Shown: positions 18,229-27,635, counted from the first letter of the stretch. The stretch is DNA of 64,000 nucleotides from Paenibacillus protaetiae (GCF_004135365.1 NZ_CP035492.1:496001-560000), one strand, 5' to 3'. Made by a program: numbers and translations. Notes: generated by a model from the letters alone, not told the origin.

Positions 18229-18981
18229 ATGAACGATACCATTCGCTTGCTGCGGGCACACCGCTCCATACGCAAGTATAAGAATGATCCCGTCACAGAC
18301 GGGCATTTGCAGCAAATTGCACTAGCCGCACAGGCGGCGCCAACGTCTTCTAATATTCAAGCGTACAGCGTTGTTGCCGTAAGGGACACGAACCGCAAGC
18401 AAGTGCTTGCAGGCCTGGCCGGAAACCAGAAGCAGATCGAAGAAAGCCCGCTGTTCCTTGTGTGGCTTGCCGATCTGAATAAAATTCAGACGGCCGTAAG
18501 GCTGCATGAGGATTCCAAGCTGCATCAGAACACGGAATTGTTCCTGCTCGCAACGATCGACGCGACGCTTGCGGCGCAAAATGCCGTTATTGCGGCGGAG
18601 TCGCTTGGTTACGGAACGGTCTACATCGGCGGCATCCGCAACAATCCGGGGGCTGTAAGCGAGCTTCTAGAGCTGCCTCCGCTTGTATATCCTGTATTCG
18701 GATTATGCGTAGGGGTGCCGGACCAAGAGCCGGATATCCGGCCGCGGCTGCCGATTGGCGCATTTTTGCATGAGGAGATGTACCAGAATGGCCGGGTTGC
18801 CGGCGCGATCGAGGAGTATGACGCTACAACCCGTACGTATTATGCCACCCGTAAAGGCGGGGGCAAAGGCGGCGAGACGGAAACAAGCTGGTCGCGCGAG
18901 ATGGTGCGGCGTTTCGACGGCGGCCGGCTGCGCGGACATATGCGAAGTTTTCTGCAAGACCGCGGTTTCGATTTGAACTAG
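18229..18981 (+). CDS. NADPH-dependent FMN oxidoreductase / nitroreductase (NfrA-like)
   Basis: AGGAGG precedes the ATG. The 250-residue protein begins RAHRSIRKYKNDPV, the FMN-binding N-terminus of NfrA/Frp-type nitroreductases, and contains AAPTSSNIQAYSV and AAESLGYGTVYIGGIRN, both typical of this group. Such enzymes reduce free FMN with NADPH. Lying between LLM genes it is the natural candidate for the reductase partner of the three monooxygenases. That pairing is inference from position. Confidence 0.9.
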   Translation: MNDTIRLLRAHRSIRKYKNDPVTDGHLQQIALAAQAAPTSSNIQAYSVVAVRDTNRKQVLAGLAGNQKQIEESPLFLVWLADLNKIQTAVRLHEDSKLHQNTELFLLATIDATLAAQNAVIAAESLGYGTVYIGGIRNNPGAVSELLELPPLVYPVFGLCVGVPDQEPDIRPRLPIGAFLHEEMYQNGRVAGAIEEYDATTRTYYATRKGGGKGGETETSWSREMVRRFDGGRLRGHMRSFLQDRGFDLN

Positions 18982-19016
18982 CGCAACCGTGCGATTCTAT
19001 TAAAGAGGTGCATAAG

Positions 19017-20390
19017 ATGAGCGGATTTAATCAACGTAAGCAGGCCCATTTTAACGTCTTTATGCGGGGAGCGGGGCATCATTCGGCTGCCTGGAAGCAT
19101 CCCGATTCCAATCCGCAGGACGATCTTAGTCTCGAATATTATGCAGAGATTGCAAGAATCGCGGAGAGAGGGCTGTTCGACTCGCTGTTTATGGCGGATA
19201 ACTATTCGGGACTCGGCCGAAGGCTGGAGCCGTTCACGCTGCTTTCTGCGCTGGCAGCCCTCACGAAGCATGTCGGGTTCATTGCGACGGTAAGCACTAC
19301 GTACAATGACCCGTACCACGTGGCGAGAAAATTCGCTTCGCTGGATCACATCAGCAAAGGCAGAGCGGCTTGGAATATTGTAACCGGTCATTCCCGGGAG
19401 GATGCCGACAATCTTTCCAGGCCGGAGCATCCCGATGTATCTACCCGGTACGAGATCGGGGAGGAGTTCGTTGAAATTACGAAGCAGCTGTGGGACAGCT
19501 GGGAAGAGGACGCCCTCATCTACGATCGGGATAACGACGTGGCGATTGACCGGAGCAAAGTGCATGAGATTAACTTCAAAGGAAAACATTACCAAGTCAA
19601 AGGGCCTTTAAACATCCCAAGGCCGCCGCAAGGTTATCCGGTGCTTGTACAGGCCGGCTCATCGGAAGGCGGCAAGGAGCTTGCAGCGAAGACGGCTGAA
19701 GTAATTTTCACAGCTCAGCAAACACTCGGCGCCGCTCAGCAGTTTTACGGAGATGTGAAGGCTCGCCTCGCCAAATACGGCCGCAAGCCGGAACAGCTGC
19801 TTATCATGCCGGGACTTTGCCCGATCGTGGCCGATACCGAAGCGGAAGCCCGGGATATCGAAGACGAATTTAACGCTTTGCTTAACCCGAAACAAGCGCT
19901 TCGCAGGCTTTCCAATTACTTCACCGTCGATCTGACCGAATATTCGCTGGATGATCTGGTTCCGGTCGACAAAGCCAAACCTTATGGCTCCATCACATCC
20001 GGCATCACGAGCAGGCAAGAGGTAGTCGTTGACGCTGCGGTCCGGGATAAGATGACGCTCCGGCAATTTATCGCCCGAAGCGCAGCCGGCCACGGCCATG
20101 TGTCGTTTACGGGTTCGGTGCTGCAGACGGCTGATTTTATTGAGAAATGGCTGCTTGAGAATGGCGCAGACGGGTTTAATATTTTGCCTCATCTTTATTT
20201 CAGCGGTTTCGAAACGTTTGTCGATAAGGTGGTGCCGGAACTGCAAAACCGGGGGCTGTTCCGCACGGCGTATGAAGGAAAAACGCTTCGCGACAACTTG
20301 GGACTGGAGCGTCCGGTTAACCGGAACCGGGAAGTATGGGCAGCAGCCAAAGAAGCGCAGAAACAGCTGGCTAATAGCAGCCAAGCTTAA
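19017..20390 (+). CDS. LLM-class flavin-dependent monooxygenase, NtaA/SnaA/DszA family (copy 3)
   Basis: An in-frame GTG at 19008 is part of the ribosome site AAAGAGGTG, so ATG 19017 is the start. The 457-residue protein is homologous to the other two copies, with FNVFMRGAGHHSAAW, FASLDHISKGRAAWNIVTG and PPQGYPVLVQAGSSEGG. The GAGSAAHNF loop of copies 1 and 2 is HSREDADNL here, and the C-terminal tail is longer. This copy is therefore the most divergent and is not followed by a binding protein. Confidence 0.93.
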   Translation: MSGFNQRKQAHFNVFMRGAGHHSAAWKHPDSNPQDDLSLEYYAEIARIAERGLFDSLFMADNYSGLGRRLEPFTLLSALAALTKHVGFIATVSTTYNDPYHVARKFASLDHISKGRAAWNIVTGHSREDADNLSRPEHPDVSTRYEIGEEFVEITKQLWDSWEEDALIYDRDNDVAIDRSKVHEINFKGKHYQVKGPLNIPRPPQGYPVLVQAGSSEGGKELAAKTAEVIFTAQQTLGAAQQFYGDVKARLAKYGRKPEQLLIMPGLCPIVADTEAEARDIEDEFNALLNPKQALRRLSNYFTVDLTEYSLDDLVPVDKAKPYGSITSGITSRQEVVVDAAVRDKMTLRQFIARSAAGHGHVSFTGSVLQTADFIEKWLLENGADGFNILPHLYFSGFETFVDKVVPELQNRGLFRTAYEGKTLRDNLGLERPVNRNREVWAAAKEAQKQLANSSQA

Positions 20391-20420
20391 ATCGTACGAA
20401 CCATAAAGGGAGGAATGAAG

Positions 20421-21386
20421 ATGTCAGTTCAATATCGTTCATTAGGTGCAAGCGGGTTAAAGGTAAGCGAGATCAGCCTGGGCAGTTGGCTCACATACGG
20501 CGGTTACGTAGAAAGGGAAAATGCGGTGCTTTCGATCCGCAAAGCATATGAGCTTGGCATTAATTTTTTTGATACGGCGAACGTTTATGCAAAAGGCGAA
20601 GCGGAGCGTGTCGTTGGCGAGACATTGCAAGATTATGAACGTTCGTCTTATGTGCTTGCCACCAAAGTATACGGCAAAATCGGGGACGGTCCAAACGACC
20701 GCGGACTTTCCCGCAAGCATGTTATCGAATCGGTGAATGCAAGCTTGAAACGGCTTGGACATGATTACATTGATATTTTGTACAGTCACCGTTTCGACGT
20801 GAACACGCCGTTAGAAGAAACGCTCCGCGCCTTCGACGATCTGGTTCGCCAGGGCAAAGTGCTGTATATCGGGGTCAGCGAGTGGACGGCTGCGCAAATT
20901 ACGGAAGCCTTTGCGATAGCGGATAAATATTTGCTCGATAAAATCGTCGTTAACCAGCCGATCTACAACTTGTTCGAGCGTTATATCGAAAAAGAAATTA
21001 TTCCGCTTGGCGAGAAAAAAGGATTCGGGCAAGTCGTGTTTTCGCCTTTGGCGCAAGGCATATTGACGGGCAAATATACAGCGGGGTCTATCCCAGCCGA
21101 TTCGCGCGCCGAGAAACAGGACAATTTCAAAAACAAGCTGACGGAAGAGAAGCTTGCAAAGGTAGCGTTGCTGCAAGATATTGCCCGCGAACAGGGGATT
21201 ACGGTCAGCCAGCTGTCGCTTGCCTGGATTCTCCGGCAGCCAAACGTTGCAAGCGCTCTTGTTGGAGCAAGCCGTCCCGAGCAAGTAGAAGAGAATGCCC
21301 AAGCGTCCGGCATCCTGCTGGATGAAGAAACGATTGCCCGCATCTCAAACGTATTGAATAACGAACCGGCAAACGTACGGGGCTAA
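20421..21386 (+). CDS. Aldo/keto reductase, Kv-beta/YghZ-like
   Basis: AAAGGGAGG at 20406-20413 suits ATG 20421 rather than the ATG two codons earlier. The 321-residue barrel carries the expected tetrad: Asp and Tyr in FFDTANVYAKGEAE, Lys in LATKVYG, and His in DILYSHRFD. The pattern YIGVSEW and IYNLFERYIEKEIIPL is that of Kv-beta-like reductases. It closes the monooxygenase operon, 30 bases after copy 3, and a strong terminator follows. It may reduce an aldehyde or ketone released by the monooxygenases. Confidence 0.93.
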   Translation: MSVQYRSLGASGLKVSEISLGSWLTYGGYVERENAVLSIRKAYELGINFFDTANVYAKGEAERVVGETLQDYERSSYVLATKVYGKIGDGPNDRGLSRKHVIESVNASLKRLGHDYIDILYSHRFDVNTPLEETLRAFDDLVRQGKVLYIGVSEWTAAQITEAFAIADKYLLDKIVVNQPIYNLFERYIEKEIIPLGEKKGFGQVVFSPLAQGILTGKYTAGSIPADSRAEKQDNFKNKLTEEKLAKVALLQDIAREQGITVSQLSLAWILRQPNVASALVGASRPEQVEENAQASGILLDEETIARISNVLNNEPANVRG

Positions 21387-21396
21387 ACGGTAACCG

Positions 21397-21456
21397 GGCC
21401 AGACTGCCAAATTCCAGTAAATGTTTATTTACTGGAATTTGTTATGGCCTTTTTTC
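21397..21456 (+). terminator. Strong terminator of the monooxygenase operon
   Basis: A perfect 14-base stem (AAATTCCAGTAAAT at 21409-21422, ATTTACTGGAATTT at 21427-21440) is nested within GGCC/GGCC and followed by T at 21450-21455. Confidence 0.92.
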
Positions 21457-21507
21457 CCCTAGATGCCGATACGTTTACTTTAAAACAAGCGGGAAGTGAT
21501 TATTTTA

Positions 21508-23277
21508 TTGAAACCGGCAAATCCGAAACTGATTAGAAGCTTTTTTTTGAAGACGTGGCCGATTTATGCTTTATCGCTTTTCTTTCATTTTGTATCGAAC
21601 TGGATTAACGTCAATGTCCCGAAAGTGTTGGGGAAATTCACCGATCAGCTGCAGCAGGGCAGCCTGACGCATGACAGCGTCATTTCGTACAGTCTGCTGC
21701 TGCTTGCAATCGGCATCGGCCAGGTGTTATTTAACGGCGGCGCTACCTATTTGGTCATGTATATCGGCAGAAAATTCGAATATCACTTGCGGCAGCGGTT
21801 GTTCAGCCATTTTACGCAAATGAGCGAGCGTTTTTATTCCAACAACGGGGTAGGCCGGCTGCTCAGCTATTTTATGAATGATGTGACGGCAGTCCGCGAG
21901 TCGATCTCGATGGGATTTAACGCTACAGCCAATGCGGCCATGCTGCTTACGGCTGCCGTAACCATGATGATCACAAGCGGCATTCCGCTGTATCTCATTG
22001 CCGCCTCCGTATTTCCTCTGCTGCTGATTCCATTTATCGTCGTATACCTCGGTCCGGTCATTCGAAGAAGATCGCTCGCCGTGCAGGAATCGCTTGGCCG
22101 GATGACGGAGCTGGCGGAGGAGCAGTTCGGCGGCGTACGCGTGACGAAGAAGTTCGCTGCCGAAGATATTATGGAGCGGCGTTTTAATGCATCGGTTGAC
22201 GAAATTAGCCGTAACCAGCTCCGGCTTGTACGGGTATCTTCGCTTTTTCAGGCGCTCATTCCGTATCTTGGGACGATTGCGCTTATTACGGCGCTTGCGT
22301 TTGGCGGCTACTTGCTGATTCACGGTCCTATTACGCTTGGCAATTTCGTCGCCCTTACATTATACGTTCGGATGCTGATGAATCCGCTCCAGCAGATTGG
22401 CAACGTCATAAATTCGATTCAGCGTTCCCGCGCATCATTGGAGCGGCTGAACGGCTTGCTCGGGCAGCAATCCGAAATCGTGGAGGCGGATGATGCCCAA
22501 ACGGTGAACTTGGCGGCAGCGGAGCTTCGCATCCGCGACTTGACGTTTGCTTACAATCCCGGGTCACAGCCTGTGCTTCAGCATATCCGGCTGACATTAA
22601 AACCGGGGCAGACGCTTGGCATCGTCGGGCGCACCGGCAGCGGCAAAACTACGCTGATGAAGCTGCTGCTTCGCATGTACGATCCGCCGGCCGGTTGCAT
22701 CAAGTTTGGCAATACCGACATCCGGGACTTGACCCTTGAAAGCTTGCGCAGCCAGATTGCTTATGTGCCGCAGGACGGCTTCCTGTTCAGTACGACCATC
22801 CGCGAGAACATTGCGTTTCATAACCGGGAAGCTAAGCTATGCAAAGTGAAGACAGCGGCCAAGCAAGCGCAAATTTACGACAATATCGCGGAGCTTCCCG
22901 GCAGTTTCAACACGAGGCTCGGGGAGCGCGGCCTGACGCTTTCCGGCGGACAGCGCCAGCGAACCAGCCTGGCAAGAGGGCTCATAAAGAATGCGCCGCT
23001 GTTAATACTTGACGACAGCGTCAGCGCCGTCGATACCGTAACGGAAAAAGAAATTATCGCGTCGATACGCAGAGAAAGAGCGGATAAGACCACCATTATT
23101 ATCGCGCATCGGATAAGCGCGCTTAAACACGCCGATGTCATCCTGGTGCTGGATGAAGGCGCAATCGTCCAGAAGGGCACACATGAGCAGCTGCTGCGCG
23201 AGCCTGGATTATATGCGGAGCTTTATGCCATACAAGAGGAGGGCCTTCACCATGCGACCGGCACAAGCTATTCATAA
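21508..23277 (+). CDS. yheI: Heterodimeric ABC exporter, degenerate-site subunit (YheI/BmrC-like)
   Basis: TTG 21508 is chosen because GGGAAGTGAT (21491-21500) is a good ribosome site for it; the upstream in-frame GTG at 21496 is inside that site. The 589-residue protein has six membrane spans and an ATPase domain with Walker A GRTGSGKTT (about 375), signature LSGGQ (about 477) and Walker B LLILDDS (about 500). The usual catalytic Glu after Walker B is Asp, the mark of the degenerate half of BmrCD-type exporters. It works with the product of the overlapping next gene. Likely role: efflux of drugs or a toxic product. Confidence 0.9.
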   Translation: MKPANPKLIRSFFLKTWPIYALSLFFHFVSNWINVNVPKVLGKFTDQLQQGSLTHDSVISYSLLLLAIGIGQVLFNGGATYLVMYIGRKFEYHLRQRLFSHFTQMSERFYSNNGVGRLLSYFMNDVTAVRESISMGFNATANAAMLLTAAVTMMITSGIPLYLIAASVFPLLLIPFIVVYLGPVIRRRSLAVQESLGRMTELAEEQFGGVRVTKKFAAEDIMERRFNASVDEISRNQLRLVRVSSLFQALIPYLGTIALITALAFGGYLLIHGPITLGNFVALTLYVRMLMNPLQQIGNVINSIQRSRASLERLNGLLGQQSEIVEADDAQTVNLAAAELRIRDLTFAYNPGSQPVLQHIRLTLKPGQTLGIVGRTGSGKTTLMKLLLRMYDPPAGCIKFGNTDIRDLTLESLRSQIAYVPQDGFLFSTTIRENIAFHNREAKLCKVKTAAKQAQIYDNIAELPGSFNTRLGERGLTLSGGQRQRTSLARGLIKNAPLLILDDSVSAVDTVTEKEIIASIRRERADKTTIIIAHRISALKHADVILVLDEGAIVQKGTHEQLLREPGLYAELYAIQEEGLHHATGTSYS

Positions 23278-25063
23278 CTGGCAGATGGATCAGAAAACCG
23301 AACCGAACATGCCGGAACAAAAACCGCAATATGTATCCGCATTCCGTACGCTGCTGCGTTATATTAGGCCGCATCTTGTTTCATTCGGGCTGGTCTTCCT
23401 GTTTACGGTCATTGCCATTTTGTCGGATTTGCTGCAGCCGTATTTGATGAAAATCGCCATCGACGATAATCTGATCGTCGGCCATAACGACTACCGGGGT
23501 TTGCTGCTCATATGCGCTGCTTATTTCGCCTTATCGGCGACCAGTTTTCTGTTTACGTATTTACAGAATAATCTGCTGCAGCGGGTGGGGCAAAGCATCG
23601 TCGGATTAATCCGGAAGCAGCTGTTCAGCCATATTTTAAGGCAGTCGATGCGTTATTTCGACCGGATGTCGTCAGGCAGCCTTATTACGCATATTTCAAG
23701 CGATACGGAAGCTTTGAATCAATTTTTTAATCAAGTGCTGCTTAGCCTGTTCCGGGACGGCTTGACGCTGATCCTCATTGTTGTATTGATGTTTCATCTC
23801 AATGTACAGCTTGCATTGTATTGTCTCGTACTGCTGCCAATCATTATGATAATCGCGATTGCATTCCGGTCGTTCATGCGCACTACTTATCAGCTTGCAA
23901 GGACGCGGCTGTCGCGGATGGTTGCATTCGTAGCGGAAAATTTGGCAGGCATGAACCTTGTGCAGGCATTCCATCAGCAAAGGCAGCAGGAGCAGCATTT
24001 CAACGAACGGAACGGGTTGTATTTTCAAGCGAATATTAGGGAAATCCGGACAAACGTCCTGTTCGGCCGGACGTTTGACGTACTCAGCAATTTATCCATT
24101 GCATTCGTCACCTGGGCCGGCGGAAAGGCTGTCCTGAACGAGAATTTGGAGTTTGGGGTGCTGTATGCCTTCATTACGTATATCCGCCAGTTTTTTCAGC
24201 CGATTAATACGATTACGCAGCAGTGGAATACGCTGCAATCCGCTACGGTCGCCATATCCCGGATATGGACTGTATTTGACAGCGAACCGGATGTGCGAGA
24301 TCCAAAGAAAGCCCCTTCGGGCTGGGACGAAGAAAACATTCGCGGCCGGATCGAATTTGATCGCATTTCATTCGCCTATGAGCCGGATGTGCCGGTCATT
24401 CGTCATTTGCAGCTGACGATCGAGCCAGGCGAAATGATTGGTGTCGTCGGAACTACCGGTGCGGGGAAAAGCTCGCTCATCAGCCTGCTGTGCCGATTCT
24501 ACGACGTTCAGGAAGGGGCCGTCCGGATTGACGGCGTCGATGTCAGACATATTCCGCAAGCATCACTCCATCGGATCATCGGTTTGGTGCAGCAAGATCC
24601 TTACCTGTATTCCGGCAGCATAATTGACAACGTCCGCCTGTTCGACGATTCGGTCAGCCGGGAAGAGGTTATCGCTGCTTGTGAATTTGTAGGGGCAAGC
24701 ACGGTTATCCAGAAGCTTGCAAACGGTTATGATACGAAGCTGTCGGAGAGAGGAAGCGGACTATCGTCCGGCGAGCGGCAGCTGATCTCCTTTGCAAGAA
24801 TTATTGTGTTTAAGCCTAAAGTGCTTATTTTGGACGAGGCCAGCGCCAATTTGGATTCCCAGACGGAGCAGCTGATCCAGAACGCACTGCATGCCGTCTC
24901 CCGGAACCGGACGACGATTGTGATTGCCCATCGGCTGTCAACGATTCAGCAAGCAGACCGCATCCTCGTTATGAGCAAAGGCGAAATCGCCGAAGAAGGC
25001 ACGCATGAGCAATTAATAGAAGCCGGCGGCCATTATTCGCAGCTGTATGAAAATTCCAAATAA
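23252..25063 (+). CDS. yheH: Heterodimeric ABC exporter, catalytic subunit (YheH/BmrD-like)
   Basis: ATG 23252 follows AGAGGAGGG at 23235-23243 and overlaps yheI by 26 bases. The 603-residue protein has six spans from residue 45 on, Walker A GTTGAGKSS (about 402), an altered signature LSSGERQ (about 504) and Walker B LILDEAS with the catalytic Glu. The altered signature here and the missing Glu in its partner together form the one inactive ATP site, as in BmrC/BmrD. The cysK gene follows 50 bases later, possibly in the same transcript. Confidence 0.92.
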   Translation: MRPAQAIHNWQMDQKTEPNMPEQKPQYVSAFRTLLRYIRPHLVSFGLVFLFTVIAILSDLLQPYLMKIAIDDNLIVGHNDYRGLLLICAAYFALSATSFLFTYLQNNLLQRVGQSIVGLIRKQLFSHILRQSMRYFDRMSSGSLITHISSDTEALNQFFNQVLLSLFRDGLTLILIVVLMFHLNVQLALYCLVLLPIIMIIAIAFRSFMRTTYQLARTRLSRMVAFVAENLAGMNLVQAFHQQRQQEQHFNERNGLYFQANIREIRTNVLFGRTFDVLSNLSIAFVTWAGGKAVLNENLEFGVLYAFITYIRQFFQPINTITQQWNTLQSATVAISRIWTVFDSEPDVRDPKKAPSGWDEENIRGRIEFDRISFAYEPDVPVIRHLQLTIEPGEMIGVVGTTGAGKSSLISLLCRFYDVQEGAVRIDGVDVRHIPQASLHRIIGLVQQDPYLYSGSIIDNVRLFDDSVSREEVIAACEFVGASTVIQKLANGYDTKLSERGSGLSSGERQLISFARIIVFKPKVLILDEASANLDSQTEQLIQNALHAVSRNRTTIVIAHRLSTIQQADRILVMSKGEIAEEGTHEQLIEAGGHYSQLYENSK

Positions 25064-25113
25064 AAGAAATGGCGCTGCTGTTGTCCGGCAGCGTCCAATG
25101 AGGAGGAACGATC

Positions 25114-26057
25114 ATGAGTCTGGTCGTCAACAATATTACGGAGCTGATCGGCAGAACACCGCTTGTCCGCTTGAACAGCCTGGTGCCGGCTACAAGCGCG
25201 GATATTTATTTGAAGCTGGAATATTTTAATCCCGGGAGCAGTGTGAAGGACCGGATCGCTATCAGCATTATTGAAGAAGCGGAGCAAGCCGGACGGTTGA
25301 AGAAAGGCGACACCATTATCGAGGCCACAAGCGGCAACACCGGCATCGGTATCGCGCTTGTTGCTGCTGCGAGAGGATATAAGGCAATATTGGTTATGCC
25401 GGAGACGATGAGCCTGGAGAGGCGCAACTTGCTGCGGGCTTACGGAGCGGAGCTCGTGCTTACCCCGGACTGGAAGGAATGAAGGGCGCAATTCGTGTTG
25501 CACAAGAGCTGGCGGCGCAGCACCCCGATTACTTCCCGGCAGCCCAGTTCGACAATCCGGCCAATGTCAAAATCCACCGGGAAACGACAGGGCCAGAAAT
25601 TGTGAAAGCTATCGAATCCATTGGCGGAATGCTGGACGGTTTCGTAGCCGGAGTCGGAACCGGTGGCACGATTACCGGAGCGGGCGAAGTGCTGCGCCAG
25701 CATTATCCGGGCATCCGTATCGCAGCTGTCGAGCCGGCGGCATCGCCCGTATTATCGGGAGGTACCGCCGCTCCGCATAAAATTCAAGGCATCGGAGCAG
25801 GATTTGTGCCTTCGATCCTAAACACAAGCATTTATGATGAAATTATACAAGTCAAAAATGAATCGGCTTTCGAGATTGCGAGGCGGCTTGCAAAGGAGGA
25901 AGGGATTCTTGGCGGCATATCCTCGGGAGCGGCTGTATACGCCGCGCTTCAGCTGGGCGAGAAGCTTGGACCGGGCAAACGAATTGTAGCGGTCATTCCC
26001 AGCAACGGGGAACGCTATTTGTCGACGGTGCTTTACCAGCAGGAACAAACATTATAA
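25114..26057 (+). pseudogene. cysK: Cysteine synthase A, interrupted by an apparent one-base deletion
   Basis: Residues 1-118 in one frame (VRLNSLVP, the PLP lysine K45 in PGSSVKDR, and TSGNTG at 72-77) run into a stop at 25480. The rest, from about 25470, continues in the +1 frame as [17 protein letters not shown] and [13 protein letters not shown] to 26057. The break is at CCCCGGACTGG near 25468: one extra G would give PGLEGMKGA and a 314-residue protein, normal for CysK, which makes cysteine from O-acetylserine and sulfide. AGGAGG precedes ATG 25114. As given it would yield two fragments. It could be a true frameshift or a sequencing error; see the finding on G-run deletions. Confidence 0.9.
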
Positions 26058-26077
26058 GCCGCAAGTAAATGCTAGAG

Positions 26078-26109
26078 AAAACGGAGCCAATGGACTGGCT
26101 CCGTTTTTG
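26078..26109. terminator. Bidirectional terminator after cysK
   Basis: ACGGAGCCA (26081-26089) pairs with TGGCTCCGT (26096-26104), flanked by A's on the left and T's on the right. It would stop transcription from cysK and, on the other strand, from the decayed dehydrogenase gene. Confidence 0.88.
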
Positions 26110-26123
26110 TTATGCAATTTCGC

Positions 26124-26276
26124 TTATTGCTTCTCGCAAGCAAGCCGGCACATGCTGGCTGTCGTGCCGCCATCGGCAAGCAGGTCTATGCCGGTCATGG
26201 AGGACACGCAGCCGCTGCATAAAAAATAAACAGCGGATGCGGCTTCGGACCGATTAGTTTCTCGAAAGCGTTTACC
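26124..26276 (-). pseudogene. Remnant of a short-chain dehydrogenase/reductase, C-terminal 50 codons
   Basis: Reading the minus strand from 26276 down to the TAA at 26124 gives SEAASAVYFLCSG, then SSMTGIDLLADGGTTA. This is the C-terminal end of SDR proteins (typically EVASAVYFLxS, then TGxxLxVDGG). An in-frame TGA lies just upstream at 26279-26277 and no further SDR sequence is recognisable, so only the tail survives. The shared terminator at 26078 fits a gene that once converged on cysK. Confidence 0.72.
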
Positions 26277-26299
26277 TCAGCTTGAAAACGGTTTAAAAT
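26263..26299 (+). promoter_or_regulatory. Candidate promoter with overlapping cre-like site for the serine hydrolase
   Basis: TTTACC (26271-26276) and TAAAAT (26294-26299) are spaced by 17 bases. CGAAAGCGTTTACC (26263-26276) matches the CcpA cre consensus TGWNANCGNTNWCA except at its first and last positions, and it covers the -35. Repression by CcpA is inference. Confidence 0.45.
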
Positions 26300-26337
26300 T
26301 TACAACGAGACTTAAATTGAAGGAGGAGAGGACAAGT

Positions 26338-27513
26338 ATGCTAGATCAATTTGCAGTCAAGCAGCTGAAGAACACATTAAGGAACGGCATTGAATCGAAC
26401 GAAATTGCCGGTGCGAATTTGCTTGTGCTGAAAGAAGGCAGCGAGCTTTTTTACCATGAAGACGGATTGGCGGACCGCGAGACGGAGAAGTCCATAACAA
26501 GAGATTCTATATTCCGCTTATATTCGATGACGAAGCCGGTTACCGCTGCTTCCGTTATGATATTGCTGGAGCGGGGCATGATTGATTTGTTTGATCCTGT
26601 AAGCCGTTACCTTCCGGGGTTTAAAAATCAGACTGCAGAAGTAAACGGGGAACTGGTGCCTGTTCATCGGGAGGTTACCATTCACGACCTGCTGTCGATG
26701 ACATCCGGATTGTTGTACGGGGGGACAAACCGGACCGGGAGAGCAACCGAAGCGCTATTCGAGGAAGTCGACCGCCGTTTAACCGGCGATTCACCGATGA
26801 CGACGCAGGAAATCGCCAACCGGCTTGGCCAAGGGCCGCTTGCTTTCCAGCCGGGCTCGTATTGGGCGTACGGCACGTCTGCAGATGTGCTTGGCGCGGT
26901 CGTTGAAGTGGCTTCGGGTATGCGTTTCGGGGAGTTTTTGAAGCAGGAAATATTCGAACCGCTGGATATGCACGATACCGGCTTTTGGGTGGAACCATCC
27001 AAAAGAGAGAGGCTTGTGAATACGTACCAAAATAACAGCGAAGGCGGACTGGCGCTGTTTGCGGGCAGCCATCTTGGCATTAACCACCGGATGGACCGCC
27101 AACCGGCTTACGAAGCGGGAGGCGCCGGCCTTGTTTCAACGATTGACGATTACGCCCAATTTGCTTCTATGCTGCTGAATGAGGGCACTTATAAGGGAGT
27201 GCAAATACTGCGGCCGACAACAGTGCGTTACCTCACTTCGGCTGTTCTGAACGAAAAACAGCAAAAAGGTTTCGAGAACTGGCATATGTTGACCGGGCAC
27301 AGCTATGGCAATCAAATGCGAGTTATGACCGACAGCAGAAGAGCGGGGATTATAGGCACAACCGGCGAATATGGCTGGGACGGCTGGCTAGGCGCTTATT
27401 TCAGCAACAGCCCGCAGGACAAGCTGACGGTTCTGTTTTTGACGCAAAAGAAAGACGCCGGAACGCTGCCCGTTACCCGCAAGCTTCGCAATATTGTATA
27501 CAGCTGCCTGTAG
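26338..27513 (+). CDS. Serine hydrolase of the beta-lactamase (class C / penicillin-binding) family
   Basis: AAGGAGGAG (26320-26328) fits ATG 26338; a TTG at 26317 is upstream of this site. The 391-residue protein has the nucleophile motif S63-M-T-K66 in LYSMTKPVTAAS. A Y178-G-T stands at the usual YxN position (SYWAYGTSADVLG), and LLSMTSGLLYGG is typical of class C-like esterases. There is no signal peptide, so it is probably cytosolic, an esterase or peptidase rather than a resistance lactamase. It stands alone between the cysK terminator and a converging regulator gene. Confidence 0.88.
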   Translation: MLDQFAVKQLKNTLRNGIESNEIAGANLLVLKEGSELFYHEDGLADRETEKSITRDSIFRLYSMTKPVTAASVMILLERGMIDLFDPVSRYLPGFKNQTAEVNGELVPVHREVTIHDLLSMTSGLLYGGTNRTGRATEALFEEVDRRLTGDSPMTTQEIANRLGQGPLAFQPGSYWAYGTSADVLGAVVEVASGMRFGEFLKQEIFEPLDMHDTGFWVEPSKRERLVNTYQNNSEGGLALFAGSHLGINHRMDRQPAYEAGGAGLVSTIDDYAQFASMLLNEGTYKGVQILRPTTVRYLTSAVLNEKQQKGFENWHMLTGHSYGNQMRVMTDSRRAGIIGTTGEYGWDGWLGAYFSNSPQDKLTVLFLTQKKDAGTLPVTRKLRNIVYSCL

Positions 27514-27635
27514 TCCCTGCCGGCATAAGCTTGCTGCGGGAAGGAGCGGCGAATTGATATCGGACGCTCCCGGCGCAGGAACGAGCATCGGGGCAGCCAG
27601 CTTTCGCTGCGGAAATGCCGCGGGTATGCTTCGGC

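Noticed and set aside
27514-27635. A terminator between the converging serine hydrolase and AraC genes
   Set aside because: Only an imperfect GGAGCG/CGCTCC stem without a T-tract is present, which is too weak to call.
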